DNA of 64,000 nt. Source: Fabrea salina (taxonomy: Eukaryota > Ciliophora > Heterotrichea > Heterotrichida > Fabreidae). A program made the translations under genes and the position numbers. Numbering within the stretch: position 1 is the first letter of the stretch; every line of letters starts with the position of its first letter. Below are positions 55,832 through 64,000 of the stretch, in pieces. The notes under the pieces were generated by a model. That model saw only the letters and a list, made by a program, of their open reading frames with translations. It was not told where the DNA came from and searched no databases. The stretch is taken from NCBI GenBank assembly GCA_022984795.1, contig JALIHJ010000032.1, positions 186,001-250,000 on the forward strand, read 5' to 3'.

Positions 55832-57304
55832 ATGGGAAACAAACATAGTAATCATTTAATCGATTCAGTGTCCGAAGGAAACACAGAAAGGGCTTTAGAG
55901 CTAATTGCCCAAGGAGCTTCACCCAATCAAGTAAACCAAGAGGGAAAATCCTGCATCAGAATAGCCCTGGAAAGGGACTACCCTGTGTTGTTCAAAAAAC
56001 TATACCTGCTAAACGCCCAGATGATCCCTTCTCTGCATGGAACCACTCTGCACAAAGCAGTTTCGTTGCCTAGTCCCAAAGTCGTTAAGTTACTTTTGCA
56101 AGACAAAGCCTTTCCTAATTTTAAAAATTCCAAAGACCAACTAGGCAAGACTCCTTTGCACATAGCTGTTGCTAGGGGAGACTCCCAACTCGTGGACCTC
56201 CTTCTCAAACACAACGCTTCCCCCTACATCAAGGACAAGAACTCTATTTCTGCTTTGGACTTGTCGCTTCAACTCGGCTTTGCCACCAGTATTTTCCAGC
56301 AGTTCAACGACTGTGAACTACAAGTAGCTGTCCCACAGTGTCAAAAGAAGCCCAAGAAACCCAAAACCCAGTCCAAAACCCTTATGGACTCCTCAACAGT
56401 GTGCGGGTCCTTGGATTCAGAACCCTCAAGGTTCCTTAAGTCAATTGAAAGTTCTATCCAAGACCTTAAAATACCTCTGATTCCATACAAAGAACTTAAA
56501 CTCTCAGACCAGATCAGCAAAGGGTCTTCTTGTGAAGTTTTCAAAGCTAAGTGGAGGGGAAGTGACGTTGCAGTCAAAAAGTTCCACACTGTGTACTCTT
56601 CTTCTCAAAAGGACATGCAGAAACTCCTCAAAGAAGTCCACATCATTGCCCAAATCAGACACCCTAACTTGCTTTTGTTCATGGGAGTAAGCATCGACTC
56701 TCAGAACATATGCTTGGTGTCGGAGCTTGTGAACAACTGCAACTTGTTCCAAGCCATCCACAAAGCACCTTACCGACCTTTGACTTTAGAAGACAAGTTA
56801 AGAATCAGTTTACAGATAGTAAGAGGACTCTGGTACTTGCACGGAAACTCCCCCCAAGTAGTCCACAGAGACCTTAAACCTGAAAACATTCTATTGGACG
56901 AAACTTACAACGTGAAACTTGCTGACTTTGGACTTGCTAGGCCTGTGGACTGGTACAAGGAGGAACTAACAAGTATATGCATAGGCACTCCGCGCTTCAT
57001 GGCTCCTGAGCTCTTTGAAAAGTCAGTTGGCAAGCCTGGAGTGGAAGTGGACATTTGGGCCTTTGGGTGCTTACTAATAGAGATCTTTTCGGGAAAAAGA
57101 CCTTGGGCCTACATCCCGACTTCTAAAGCCAATGTTATTTACTTTGAAATTTTTCAAAAGAAACCAGTGCCTATACCCTCCAACATTCCCAAAGAAATAG
57201 TGAAAATCATCAAGCTTTGTTGCAGCTACAACCCCCAAGCAAGGCCTAAAACCCCCCAACTCTACCAAATGCTCCAAGAGGCCTCCAACCTTTTACAAGT
57301 GTAA
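55832..57304 (+). CDS. Ankyrin-repeat TKL-type protein kinase with myristoylation motif
   Basis: 490 residues. It starts MGNKHSNHLI: Gly2 and Ser6 fit N-myristoylation. Three to four ankyrin repeats occupy about 8-150 (GNTERALELIAQGASPN, GKTPLHIAVARGDSQLVDLL). After a disordered linker the kinase domain spans about 225-485. The glycine loop is degenerate (ISKGSSCEVFKAKW). The ATP lysine is in VAVKKF, the catalytic loop is VVHRDLKPENILLD, the Mg loop is ADFGLARPVDWY and the APE is FMAPELF. The TKL/Raf-like character is seen in RHPNLLLFMGVSIDSQN and in the wording of subdomain IX (EVDIWAFGCLLIEIFSGKRPW). All catalytic residues except the second loop Gly are kept, so it is probably active. Role: membrane-tethered signalling. 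Partners unknown. Confidence 0.92.
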   Translation: MGNKHSNHLIDSVSEGNTERALELIAQGASPNQVNQEGKSCIRIALERDYPVLFKKLYLLNAQMIPSLHGTTLHKAVSLPSPKVVKLLLQDKAFPNFKNSKDQLGKTPLHIAVARGDSQLVDLLLKHNASPYIKDKNSISALDLSLQLGFATSIFQQFNDCELQVAVPQCQKKPKKPKTQSKTLMDSSTVCGSLDSEPSRFLKSIESSIQDLKIPLIPYKELKLSDQISKGSSCEVFKAKWRGSDVAVKKFHTVYSSSQKDMQKLLKEVHIIAQIRHPNLLLFMGVSIDSQNICLVSELVNNCNLFQAIHKAPYRPLTLEDKLRISLQIVRGLWYLHGNSPQVVHRDLKPENILLDETYNVKLADFGLARPVDWYKEELTSICIGTPRFMAPELFEKSVGKPGVEVDIWAFGCLLIEIFSGKRPWAYIPTSKANVIYFEIFQKKPVPIPSNIPKEIVKIIKLCCSYNPQARPKTPQLYQMLQEASNLLQV

Positions 57305-57313
57305 TAATCTTTA

Positions 57314-58573
57314 TTAGTATAAACTCTCTTCTTCCTCGAGTTTCCTTTTGGTTATTTTGTGTCTGAAAACAAAAAAAGTCAAGATACTCAGCAGTACCAG
57401 CACTGCCAAAATGCAGTAAACTCCTAAGATCCCTACTAAGTCCACCAACACCAAAGACACTGGAATCTGAATTAAAGCTCCAACTCCTTCGCAGGACTCA
57501 AGCATTGCAAAACCCACACTTGAGTTTCTAACTCCGAAAGCATCAGCTGCCAAGTTGATCATTGTAGGAATCACTCCTCCGTAAAGGGCCATTATGGCCA
57601 CTGTCCAAATTCCAAACAACACAAAAGACACTTGTGTAACAAACCAATAAGTCAGCACAAAGAAAAACATACCAAACTGAACTAAAACTAAACTTACTTG
57701 ACTAGAAGTTTTGTCTATAAGCACTCCAAACAAAGGCTGCAAAACCGAGTCAAACAGCAGAGCCAAAGACCCTACTAAACTCAGTTTGGAATCTTGAAGT
57801 CCTTCCCCCACTTCTCTGAACATTGCAGATGTAAAAGTCCCACTTATAGACAAACAAATAAACACCACCCACAACACCCAAAACTCAAGACGCTTAGCAG
57901 TGTGTGAAAAGGAAAAGCTAGAGCTTTCCCTTGACACTCTAAAGGGGGGTTTCCTTACAAAAAAGAAAAAAGCAATGAAAAGCACTGCAGTGTGGATTGC
58001 TGACAAAAGCAAAAACAAACTAGGAACCTTTTTGTACACAGACTCAGGAAGTTCTTCTCCCTGCCTTCCAGTTGGGTAGTTGTTGGGGTTCAAAAAGGCA
58101 GTGGTAAGTTGTCCCCACACACATCCTCCTATTCCCAAACCTGAACTAATGACTCCGCCTACAAGTCCTTTCCTTTCAGTGTTCCACTCAATAGCACACT
58201 TCAGAGGGTAGCAGTACATAAGCCCTAACCCTGTGCCGAGCATAACTCCATAAGTTATGCAGAGTTCACTGAGGTTCTTCACAAACGCAGAACAGAACAA
58301 ACCCCCCACTAACAAAAAAGCACCCAAAGCCTCTGTCACAAGTGGGTTAATCAAAAGAATCATTTTGCCACCCATAGGCTCTGAAAACATAAACAAAGAC
58401 AAGGTCAAGGAATTCACCACTACTCCATCGTAAAGGGTGAGATCAGAATTTGCTTCATGTCTCAGGTAAGCAATTACGTACACACTTATGTTGCCCCAAA
58501 TTAAAACAGTGCCGTAAACGCAACCACACAAAAACCCCCCTACGAGCACTGTGACCCAGTTGTGGAAAGCCAT
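57314..58573 (-). CDS. Major facilitator superfamily transporter (OxlT/monocarboxylate-like)
   Basis: 419 residues with twelve predicted membrane helices in two sets of six. It begins NWVTVLVGGFLCGCVYGTVL, as in OFA/monocarboxylate-type members. Helix 4 contains GVMLGTGLGLMYCYPLKCAIEW, followed by NTERKGLVGGVISSGLGIGG, an MFS loop typical of the oxalate/formate antiporter family. The central loop is basic and Ser-rich (RKPPFRVSRESSSFSFS). The second half has FGVLIDKTSS and GGVIPTMINLAADAFG. Substrate cannot be told from the sequence; small organic anions are a reasonable guess. It is the last of four closely spaced minus-strand genes (CX9C protein, PGK, FAM135, MFS; gaps of 19, 22 and 11 bp). 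Confidence 0.88.
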   Translation of the reverse strand: MAFHNWVTVLVGGFLCGCVYGTVLIWGNISVYVIAYLRHEANSDLTLYDGVVVNSLTLSLFMFSEPMGGKMILLINPLVTEALGAFLLVGGLFCSAFVKNLSELCITYGVMLGTGLGLMYCYPLKCAIEWNTERKGLVGGVISSGLGIGGCVWGQLTTAFLNPNNYPTGRQGEELPESVYKKVPSLFLLLSAIHTAVLFIAFFFFVRKPPFRVSRESSSFSFSHTAKRLEFWVLWVVFICLSISGTFTSAMFREVGEGLQDSKLSLVGSLALLFDSVLQPLFGVLIDKTSSQVSLVLVQFGMFFFVLTYWFVTQVSFVLFGIWTVAIMALYGGVIPTMINLAADAFGVRNSSVGFAMLESCEGVGALIQIPVSLVLVDLVGILGVYCILAVLVLLSILTFFVFRHKITKRKLEEEESLY

Positions 58574-58584
58574 ATTACTAAGAC

Positions 58585-60624
58585 TTATGCAAAGAATTCA
58601 GGGAATCTATAAACAAGCATTTTTATGAAGGCTTCGTTTTCAAGCAGTTGCAAGTGTGCACTCCTCCCTATGATGGTGTCTATGGACCTTTTTAACTTGA
58701 AATTGACGTCTAGTTTCACAACTTTGTGGACGTTCAGTCTGCTCAGCAAGTTGTGGGCCATTTGGATGAAGAAGTTTCCGTTTTGTTTGTCCTTAGAAAC
58801 TTTAGAAGGCACTTCAATCCTGGCAGAGTAGTAAGGAGCATAGTCGTCCTGGGCACTACTCACCAACACCACGTACTGGAACCACTCCAGGCCTTCTGCT
58901 TTGCTTAACTGAAACAACTTAGTTCCTTCTTTCAAGTGGAAGTCTTCAAAACAAAGTTGCTTGATGCTGAGGGTGTTTTTCATCCTCTTAAGGAACCACA
59001 TACCAGCATCCAGTATTTTAGTTGCGTACATGAACCCTAGGTGAGGACTTGAAAGACTCATGTACATGTGCATTCTGTCTTTGAGGCACTCTAAATAAGG
59101 AAGAGCAGCCCTAATCACCAAACCTCCTAAAGAGTGACCTATGAAAGAAAACTGAGGAGGCGACCCCGAGGGCAGTCTTGACAAAAAGCTAATCACTTCT
59201 TTGGCTAAACGGAAACCTTGGTCTTCAAGGTCGTTGCCAGTGTTGTTTTCGTTGTGGTAACTGTCCACCAGCATACACTTGGGGTACAAAAGTCCAATGT
59301 AGTTCTTAAGTACTTTAAGGTCCAGTGACGTTCCCTGGAACCCGTGGACAAGAATTATCACGTGCAAGTCAGACAAGTTCTCTATACTGGGGTTGCGGGT
59401 GTAGGTTTGGTCCCTTGAGTATACTGAGGAGTTTTCACTGGCGTAGTAAATTTCCTCAAAAATTATGGGGTGGTTTTTTATTTCTGCAAAAAAGTCGACT
59501 TCCTGCACATTGAGTCTCAGGAACTTAAAAGCAAACAAGTCCTTTCTCAAGGACTTAGAAGCTTTGTGGTGGGTTTCTTTAAGTTTGTCTTCTGAAGTAA
59601 GGTCGAACTCCCACTTAGTGTTGACTTTCCTCACAATGTACTCCTCGTAACTCTCCATCATGATTTCTTCGTACTTCTGTTTGAAGACCTTGCAAACTTC
59701 ATGGGGTTTCCTAGTAGCTAAGTCCTTCAGCATTTCAAAAGCCTCTCTCACGTGCCCTGAAATCAACTTGACTTCTTGGATCAAAGCCAACCCCACTGCG
59801 TTTAAGCTGTGAGAACCTACTTTGTTAGCAAAGCTGTTGTCTTCTTCTTGGCTGCCTAAGGGCAGTTTCAGGGGCTCTGGTACCTCTACCTCTTCTTCGA
59901 AAAAGCACTTCTCCAACAAGGAGTCCAAAGCCCTAGTGGTGTTTTGGTGGACCTGGGCAAGGGGACTTACGTAGTGCGTGTACTTCTCGTCAATTTCCAT
60001 TCCTCCTACAAGTTTCTTTTTGTTGCTGAAAAGTTTACTCAGAAATTCCTCTGGGTGGGTTTCTGAGTAGTCGTGGAACACCACATGCAGCACTGAGTCC
60101 ACACAACTAAACCACTCCCTTGTGAAAAACACAGGCAGGTACTCGTGGAGTCCTTTTGTGGGGTAAGCCACCTTGTAGAGTTTCGTAACAGTTGGTTTTA
60201 GTTCTCCTTCGAACTTGAAGCTCTTCATGAAGTAACCCAACTGCATACTGGGGTTCAGTTCCCTGTACATAAGGTCTACTTTGACGTAAATAGCAGTGCG
60301 GTTCAAGTTCTTGCCCAATTCCATTTCCAAAGAAAACACTGCAGTGTCGTTCATTTTAACCACTTCGTCGCCGTACCTAATCATGAAGGTTCTGCTGGTG
60401 ATGGTGCAGTTTCCTCGGTTGCAGTTGCCTTCTTTCAAAAAGTGAGGTTGGGCCTTTTGGGGTTGGTTAACAGAATTGTAGCACAGAGGGACTGCCCATA
60501 TTCTTTCTGGGCCCTTTTCGTAAAAACAACTAAACCTCAGCGCATAAGCTGCTTGGTAACACAAGTCAACGTTCCGGAACCTGTCCAAGTGCACCAAAAC
60601 CTCCAGCATTGCATTTGCTCCCAT
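58585..60624 (-). CDS. FAM135-like alpha/beta-hydrolase (putative lipase)
   Basis: 679 residues. The N-terminal half is the beta-rich FAM135/DUF3657 module (ALRFSCFYEKGPERIWAVPL, AIYVKVDLMYRELNP). The C-terminal 270 residues form an alpha/beta-hydrolase of the DUF676 type. The oxyanion strand is HVIILVHGFQGTSLDLKVLK, the nucleophile elbow is FSFIGHSLGGLVIRAAL (Ser near residue 497), and LSSPHLGFMYATKILDAG and VSSAQDDYAPYYSARI provide the region with a candidate acid Asp. A His near the end (QMAHNLL) may complete the triad. Two-part proteins of this kind occur across eukaryotes and are predicted to be membrane-associated lipases; their substrate is unknown in most cases. It lies between MFS and PGK. 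Confidence 0.9.
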   Translation of the reverse strand: MGANAMLEVLVHLDRFRNVDLCYQAAYALRFSCFYEKGPERIWAVPLCYNSVNQPQKAQPHFLKEGNCNRGNCTITSRTFMIRYGDEVVKMNDTAVFSLEMELGKNLNRTAIYVKVDLMYRELNPSMQLGYFMKSFKFEGELKPTVTKLYKVAYPTKGLHEYLPVFFTREWFSCVDSVLHVVFHDYSETHPEEFLSKLFSNKKKLVGGMEIDEKYTHYVSPLAQVHQNTTRALDSLLEKCFFEEEVEVPEPLKLPLGSQEEDNSFANKVGSHSLNAVGLALIQEVKLISGHVREAFEMLKDLATRKPHEVCKVFKQKYEEIMMESYEEYIVRKVNTKWEFDLTSEDKLKETHHKASKSLRKDLFAFKFLRLNVQEVDFFAEIKNHPIIFEEIYYASENSSVYSRDQTYTRNPSIENLSDLHVIILVHGFQGTSLDLKVLKNYIGLLYPKCMLVDSYHNENNTGNDLEDQGFRLAKEVISFLSRLPSGSPPQFSFIGHSLGGLVIRAALPYLECLKDRMHMYMSLSSPHLGFMYATKILDAGMWFLKRMKNTLSIKQLCFEDFHLKEGTKLFQLSKAEGLEWFQYVVLVSSAQDDYAPYYSARIEVPSKVSKDKQNGNFFIQMAHNLLSRLNVHKVVKLDVNFKLKRSIDTIIGRSAHLQLLENEAFIKMLVYRFPEFFA

Positions 60625-60646
60625 TCTTAAAGATTATATCAAACTA

Positions 60647-61900
60647 TTAGTTATCTGAAAGATAAACCACTCCTGGCAACTCCTTGCCTTCCATCAGCTC
60701 AAGCGACGCTCCTCCTCCTGTACTGATGTGGCTCAAGGCGCTTGACTCCTCGCCTTTCGTTTGCACAAAGGCAGCAGTGTCTCCTCCTCCCACAATGCTT
60801 ACTTGTCCTTGCTGAGTAGTTGCAGTGTGGATTTCAGTAAAGAACCTGTCAGAACCTGCTTTGAAAGCAGGGTTTTCACAAACTCCAGGAGGCCCGTTCC
60901 ACACTACGGTTTTGGCTCTCTGGATCACTTGGGCCATTTGTTCTTGGGACTCAGGACCAATGTCCATCCCAATCCACCCTTCAGGGATGGAGTTACCGTG
61001 CACCTGCACATTGCAGCCTTCTTCGAATTTGTCTCCACACACAGAATCCGAAGGAAGGTGGATCTGGACTCCTTTTTCCTGGGCAATGTTCATGATTTCC
61101 TGCACAATGTTAGCTCCTTCTTCATCAAACATAGAGTTACCTATGTTTTCGTTGTTGAGTACTTTTTTGAAGGTGTAAGCCATGCCTCCTCCTATTATCA
61201 TCTCGTTGCACAGGTTCAGGAGGTTCTTGATCAGTTGGATCTTGTCTTTGACCTTAGCTCCTCCCATAATAACCAAAAGTGGCCTAGCAGGCTCTTCCAG
61301 GGCTTTGGAGAAGTACTCCAGTTCTTTCCCCATAAGCAAACCTGCAATTCTTTGAGGCAACTTCACTCCTACCATTGAACTGTGGGCTCTGTGGGCAGTT
61401 CCAAAAGCGTCGTTCACGAAAATGTCTCCCAGAGAAGTCAGCTGGTCCCTAAAGGACTCTACAGCTTCATTGGAGGGTTTGACTTTGTTTCCTTCAGCGT
61501 CTTTTCCAGAGCCTTCTTCCTCAGGGTGGAACCTCAAGTTTTCTAAAAGGAAAATAGAGCCCGCAGGAGGGTCTGAGCAAGCCTTGACTACCTCTTCGCC
61601 CACACAGTCGTTCAGGAAAGTAACTTCTTTTCCCAGCAGAGTCTGGAGTTCCTCTGCCACTGGCTTCAAGGAGTGCTTTTCAACTCTTTGGCCGTCAGGT
61701 CTCCCAAGGTGACTCATGAGCACAAGTGACCTTGCTCCATTTTCCAGCACCATGTTGATCGAGGGAAGAGTTCCTCTAATGCGTGTGTTGTCACTAACAC
61801 GCCCTTCTTTCAGAGGCACGTTGAAGTCAACACGCATTAACACACGCTTTCCGTTCACACTGGATGCAACCTGCTCCAATCGTTGTTTCCTGCCTAGCAT
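60647..61900 (-). CDS. PGK: Phosphoglycerate kinase
   Basis: 417 residues, the standard length. The N-domain substrate basic patch is present ([41 protein letters not shown]), as are the hinge and nucleotide domains ([70 protein letters not shown]). The enzyme transfers phosphate from 1,3-bisphosphoglycerate to ADP in cytosolic glycolysis. There is no N-terminal targeting extension and no C-terminal peroxisomal signal, so it is probably cytosolic. It has no fusion to other glycolytic domains. Confidence 0.98.
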   Translation of the reverse strand: MLGRKQRLEQVASSVNGKRVLMRVDFNVPLKEGRVSDNTRIRGTLPSINMVLENGARSLVLMSHLGRPDGQRVEKHSLKPVAEELQTLLGKEVTFLNDCVGEEVVKACSDPPAGSIFLLENLRFHPEEEGSGKDAEGNKVKPSNEAVESFRDQLTSLGDIFVNDAFGTAHRAHSSMVGVKLPQRIAGLLMGKELEYFSKALEEPARPLLVIMGGAKVKDKIQLIKNLLNLCNEMIIGGGMAYTFKKVLNNENIGNSMFDEEGANIVQEIMNIAQEKGVQIHLPSDSVCGDKFEEGCNVQVHGNSIPEGWIGMDIGPESQEQMAQVIQRAKTVVWNGPPGVCENPAFKAGSDRFFTEIHTATTQQGQVSIVGGGDTAAFVQTKGEESSALSHISTGGGASLELMEGKELPGVVYLSDN

Positions 61901-61919
61901 TTATTATGAAAATGGATGA

Positions 61920-62264
61920 TTATTTTAAGTTCGAAATAACATTAGTGTCTAGCCATTCGGGTTTTTCTAAGTGGTTGACGCAAACCTTAAGGGCTTTTTT
62001 CTCATTTAAGCACTTATCAGTTACTTCGTTGCACATTTCAAAGGCATTGATTTCGCCTGAACAGCTTCTGTTGAGTTTGTCCAGCCAAAAATCAACTGTC
62101 TCCACACAAACTTCGTCCTGGAGTTCTTCTAAACACTTTTCTTTGTTGGGGGAGTCCTCACACACATTGCTTTGTTGCAGCTTTTTGCACAACTTAAGTT
62201 CGTCCAAGTTGTAGGAGTAACCCAGTCTGCCTTCTTTGGCTTCTTTGGGAAGCCTGAAGTTCAT
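61920..62264 (-). CDS. Small twin-CX9C protein, probably of the mitochondrial intermembrane space
   Basis: 114 residues from the ATG at 62264. The longer open stretch to 62624 is antisense to COG4 and is not used. Eight cysteines fall in four pairs: LCKKLQQSNVC (CX8C), CLEELQDEVC (CX8C), CSGEINAFEMC (CX9C) and CLNEKKALKVC (CX9C). The last two, six residues apart, form a coiled-coil-helix-coiled-coil-helix fold held by two disulfides, as in MIA40 substrates. The four-pair layout recalls the complex I subunit NDUFA8, but the fit is not strict and other CHCH proteins remain possible. Its start codon overlaps that of COG4 (the CATGATG at 62262-62268). Confidence 0.7.
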   Translation of the reverse strand: MNFRLPKEAKEGRLGYSYNLDELKLCKKLQQSNVCEDSPNKEKCLEELQDEVCVETVDFWLDKLNRSCSGEINAFEMCNEVTDKCLNEKKALKVCVNHLEKPEWLDTNVISNLK

Positions 62265-62265
62265 G

Positions 62266-64000
62266 ATGCCTAAGAAAAATAACATTATGCAGAACCTACA
62301 AGAACTCATGCTTAAGTTGCCTAAAGACAACTCTGACTTGCAGTTAAAAGCTGAGTCTGTCAAAGCAAGGTTCGAACAACTCATGAACAAAGTGCAGAGA
62401 GTTTCTAGCAACATTTCCCACGTGTCCGGACCTGTCATGCAACTAGAAACCCAAAAGCAAAATGCCCAAAAGGTCCTTGACAAGGTAGAGGAACTCCTAG
62501 ACTTCAAGCACAAAATGACCCTGCTCAAACAAGCAGTTGGCCTCAAAGATCTCCACCAAGCTGCAAGTTTGTGTGGCCAGTTGTCACAAATTAAGTTGCC
62601 ATTCCACATTGAAGAGCTCGACACCCTGACTTCTTACAAAGCCACAATTGCTGAGCAAGTCAAAAAGGGCTTTGGAGAGGCCATTGCTGAAAACGACAGA
62701 CAAAAAGTAGAGGAATTTGCAAGCATGTTCCAACCCCTCGGACTGGTGGAAGAAGGCATTGGCAGGTACATCCAGTACATCATCACTTCCCTAAGCCGCT
62801 CTTCCAAGTCCACCATAAACTTGCTTCTGGAAGAAACCCAAACTAAGAACTACGAAGACGCCCTTGTCAGGATCTTCAGAAACGCTGTCAAGACTTACGA
62901 AAACCACTCAGATACTGTCAAGACTGAGTTCGGAGTAGAAGGCATGGTGGAACTGCTCCAAGCTATCCAGAAAGAAATCGACACCCACTCTTCCTACGTA
63001 CTGAACTCCTTCATCCACTCCAAAAAACTTGTTCCTTCAACCAAAAACTTGCTCCAATCAGCCACTTTGACAGAAGCTGACAACCTTTCTGAAGAAATTG
63101 CCAAACTGCTCAGACACAGCGAAAGCTTCGAGGGGTACCTGCAAAGCAAAGGCAAAGCAGCTGTGCAGCAATTTTCTTACAAGCCGGGTCCTGGCTACAG
63201 CAGTGAAAACGCACTACTTAACGTGTCCAGCTTGAAAGGAAAAGTCCAGGAACTCTGCGACATCCACATAAGTGTTGAAACTCACTTTATGGTTAACTCA
63301 GTTAAGAAAGTTCTGAACAAACTGGACATCAACTTCCAAGCTGAAGAGCAACAAGACAACAAAGAAGAACTCACACACGGAGTTTGTTTCGACGTTCTAG
63401 ATGAAGTTTTCTTTTTAATCCAGAAGTCTTCTCAAAGGGCACTTGCTACTTTAAACATCAACTCAGTTTGTGCTATTTTGAACCACATAGGGGCTCTTCT
63501 TTCTGATGAAATTTTAAACTCAATTTCCAGAAAGCACAGATCAGGAGTTTCTATGAGTGCAAATTTCCAAACTAGTGTTTGTGCGTTTGCCATCAACATT
63601 AACTTACTCTACACAAACAAAAACTACTCAAAGAAACTAGCAACTAACTTGCAGTCCCAGTTTTCAAAGATTTTCGGAGAAGAAGGAAACGATTCAATGA
63701 TGTTCAAGCACTGTCTGGGCTCCATTCAGGAGTCCAGTGAAAAGGCCTGGAGTCTAGCCCAGGAGTCCATTAAGAGCCTCAGCCGTAGTGTTCAGTCCCA
63801 AGTCCACACTTTACTCACTGGTTTCTACCACATGAACTACGAACTAAGTGAAGAGTTGTACGAAGAGTACCAAGTAAACGACCCCTTTGTGTTGAAACTC
63901 ATAAAAGAACTCAAGCAGGTCCTTAAGCAGTGGAGGTACCAACTCATCACAGAGATATTTGACAGTTTGCTAGACATAGTGTGCCAAACCCTAGTGGACC
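62266..64000 (+). CDS. COG4: Conserved oligomeric Golgi complex subunit 4, 5' part
   Basis: 578 complete codons are open to the right edge of the window without a stop, so the gene is truncated by the window. It begins MPKKNNIMQNLQELMLKLPK; ATGs at 62263 and 62290 are also possible starts. The N-terminal coiled coil is KAESVKARFEQLMNKVQRVS, QLETQKQNAQKVLDKVEELL, then LKQAVGLKDLHQAASLCGQL, which matches the COG4 opening. Further family blocks are FGEAIAENDRQKVEEFASMF, PLGLVEEGIGRYIQYIITSL, and YEDALVRIFRNAVKTYENHS. COG4 is a lobe A subunit of the tether for retrograde vesicles within the Golgi and binds SNAREs. It is divergent from and overlapping with the start of the CX9C gene. Confidence 0.93.
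   Translation, partial: MPKKNNIMQNLQELMLKLPKDNSDLQLKAESVKARFEQLMNKVQRVSSNISHVSGPVMQLETQKQNAQKVLDKVEELLDFKHKMTLLKQAVGLKDLHQAASLCGQLSQIKLPFHIEELDTLTSYKATIAEQVKKGFGEAIAENDRQKVEEFASMFQPLGLVEEGIGRYIQYIITSLSRSSKSTINLLLEETQTKNYEDALVRIFRNAVKTYENHSDTVKTEFGVEGMVELLQAIQKEIDTHSSYVLNSFIHSKKLVPSTKNLLQSATLTEADNLSEEIAKLLRHSESFEGYLQSKGKAAVQQFSYKPGPGYSSENALLNVSSLKGKVQELCDIHISVETHFMVNSVKKVLNKLDINFQAEEQQDNKEELTHGVCFDVLDEVFFLIQKSSQRALATLNINSVCAILNHIGALLSDEILNSISRKHRSGVSMSANFQTSVCAFAININLLYTNKNYSKKLATNLQSQFSKIFGEEGNDSMMFKHCLGSIQESSEKAWSLAQESIKSLSRSVQSQVHTLLTGFYHMNYELSEELYEEYQVNDPFVLKLIKELKQVLKQWRYQLITEIFDSLLDIVCQTLVD

Noticed and set aside
57314-62264. Operon-like cluster of four minus-strand genes
   Set aside because: Gaps of 11-22 bp suggest polycistronic transcription, but equally short gaps occur between unrelated and opposite-strand genes, so spacing alone does not support an operon.
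62265-62624. Upstream extension of the CX9C gene frame to 62624
   Set aside because: The stretch is antisense to COG4, which is conserved here. The ATG at 62264 gives a sensible CX9C protein.
1-64000. Mobile elements, viral remnants, CRISPR arrays, telomere repeats
   Set aside because: No transposase, reverse transcriptase, capsid-like frame, long terminal repeat, spaced palindromic array or telomeric run was seen.

Overview
The window looks like a macronuclear chromosome segment of a ciliate, most likely a heterotrich (Stentor/Fabrea-like lineage). Three observations support this. (1) Four genes are interrupted by spliceosomal-type introns of only 15 or 16 nt (GTAA...AG, with an A at position 10 in all three 15-mers). 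(2) Proteins read through with the standard genetic code, with TAA or TAG at every terminus. (3) Genes are packed almost without spacers, and several are ciliary (IFT74, an STPGR-type protein, kinesin, possibly a TALPID3-like protein). I cannot name the species. By eye the base composition is near 40% G+C.

Layout. 0-8 kb: 3' part of a kinesin, a decayed B-box/TPR gene, PCNA, a membrane RING-H2 protein, a cilium-type PG-repeat protein, methionine aminopeptidase 1 and glycine C-acetyltransferase. 8-19 kb: RNA polymerase II largest subunit with a short heptad CTD, a cyclic-nucleotide-gated-type channel with two cyclic-nucleotide-binding-like domains, a LITAF-like membrane protein, a secreted LamG protein and a degenerate protein disulfide isomerase. 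19-29.5 kb: one giant VPS13 gene, a coiled-coil/CHORD-like zinc protein, then the only long noncoding stretch (about 1.2 kb). 29.5-39.6 kb: a Cyc8/Ssn6-like TPR protein, nuclear pore NUP210, a putatively myristoylated zinc protein, an unknown protein with a frame break near its end, and casein kinase 1. 39.6-47.9 kb: an unknown proline-rich protein, IFT74, NOSIP, two tandem 4-TM paralogues and an unknown protein with a hidden first exon. 47.9-64 kb: a pseudokinase with helical repeats, an EF-hand/C2/IQ protein, HSP90 with a heat-shock element, a cAMP-receptor-like GPCR, an ankyrin-TKL kinase, an MFS transporter, a FAM135 lipase, PGK, a CX9C protein, and the 5' part of COG4, which runs off the window.

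The genes are mostly unrelated housekeeping, membrane-traffic, signalling and ciliary functions, not one pathway. No mobile element, CRISPR array, rRNA or convincing tRNA was seen. The striking property is architecture. Convergent stop codons lie as little as 3 bp apart, and one divergent pair has overlapping start codons. AT-rich TATAAT-like sequence often abuts the ATG, no gene ends in TGA, and minute introns break otherwise intact reading frames. The most useful leads are the hidden exons, the unusual channel, the pseudokinase, the structured noncoding island and the frame break near 38.5 kb.
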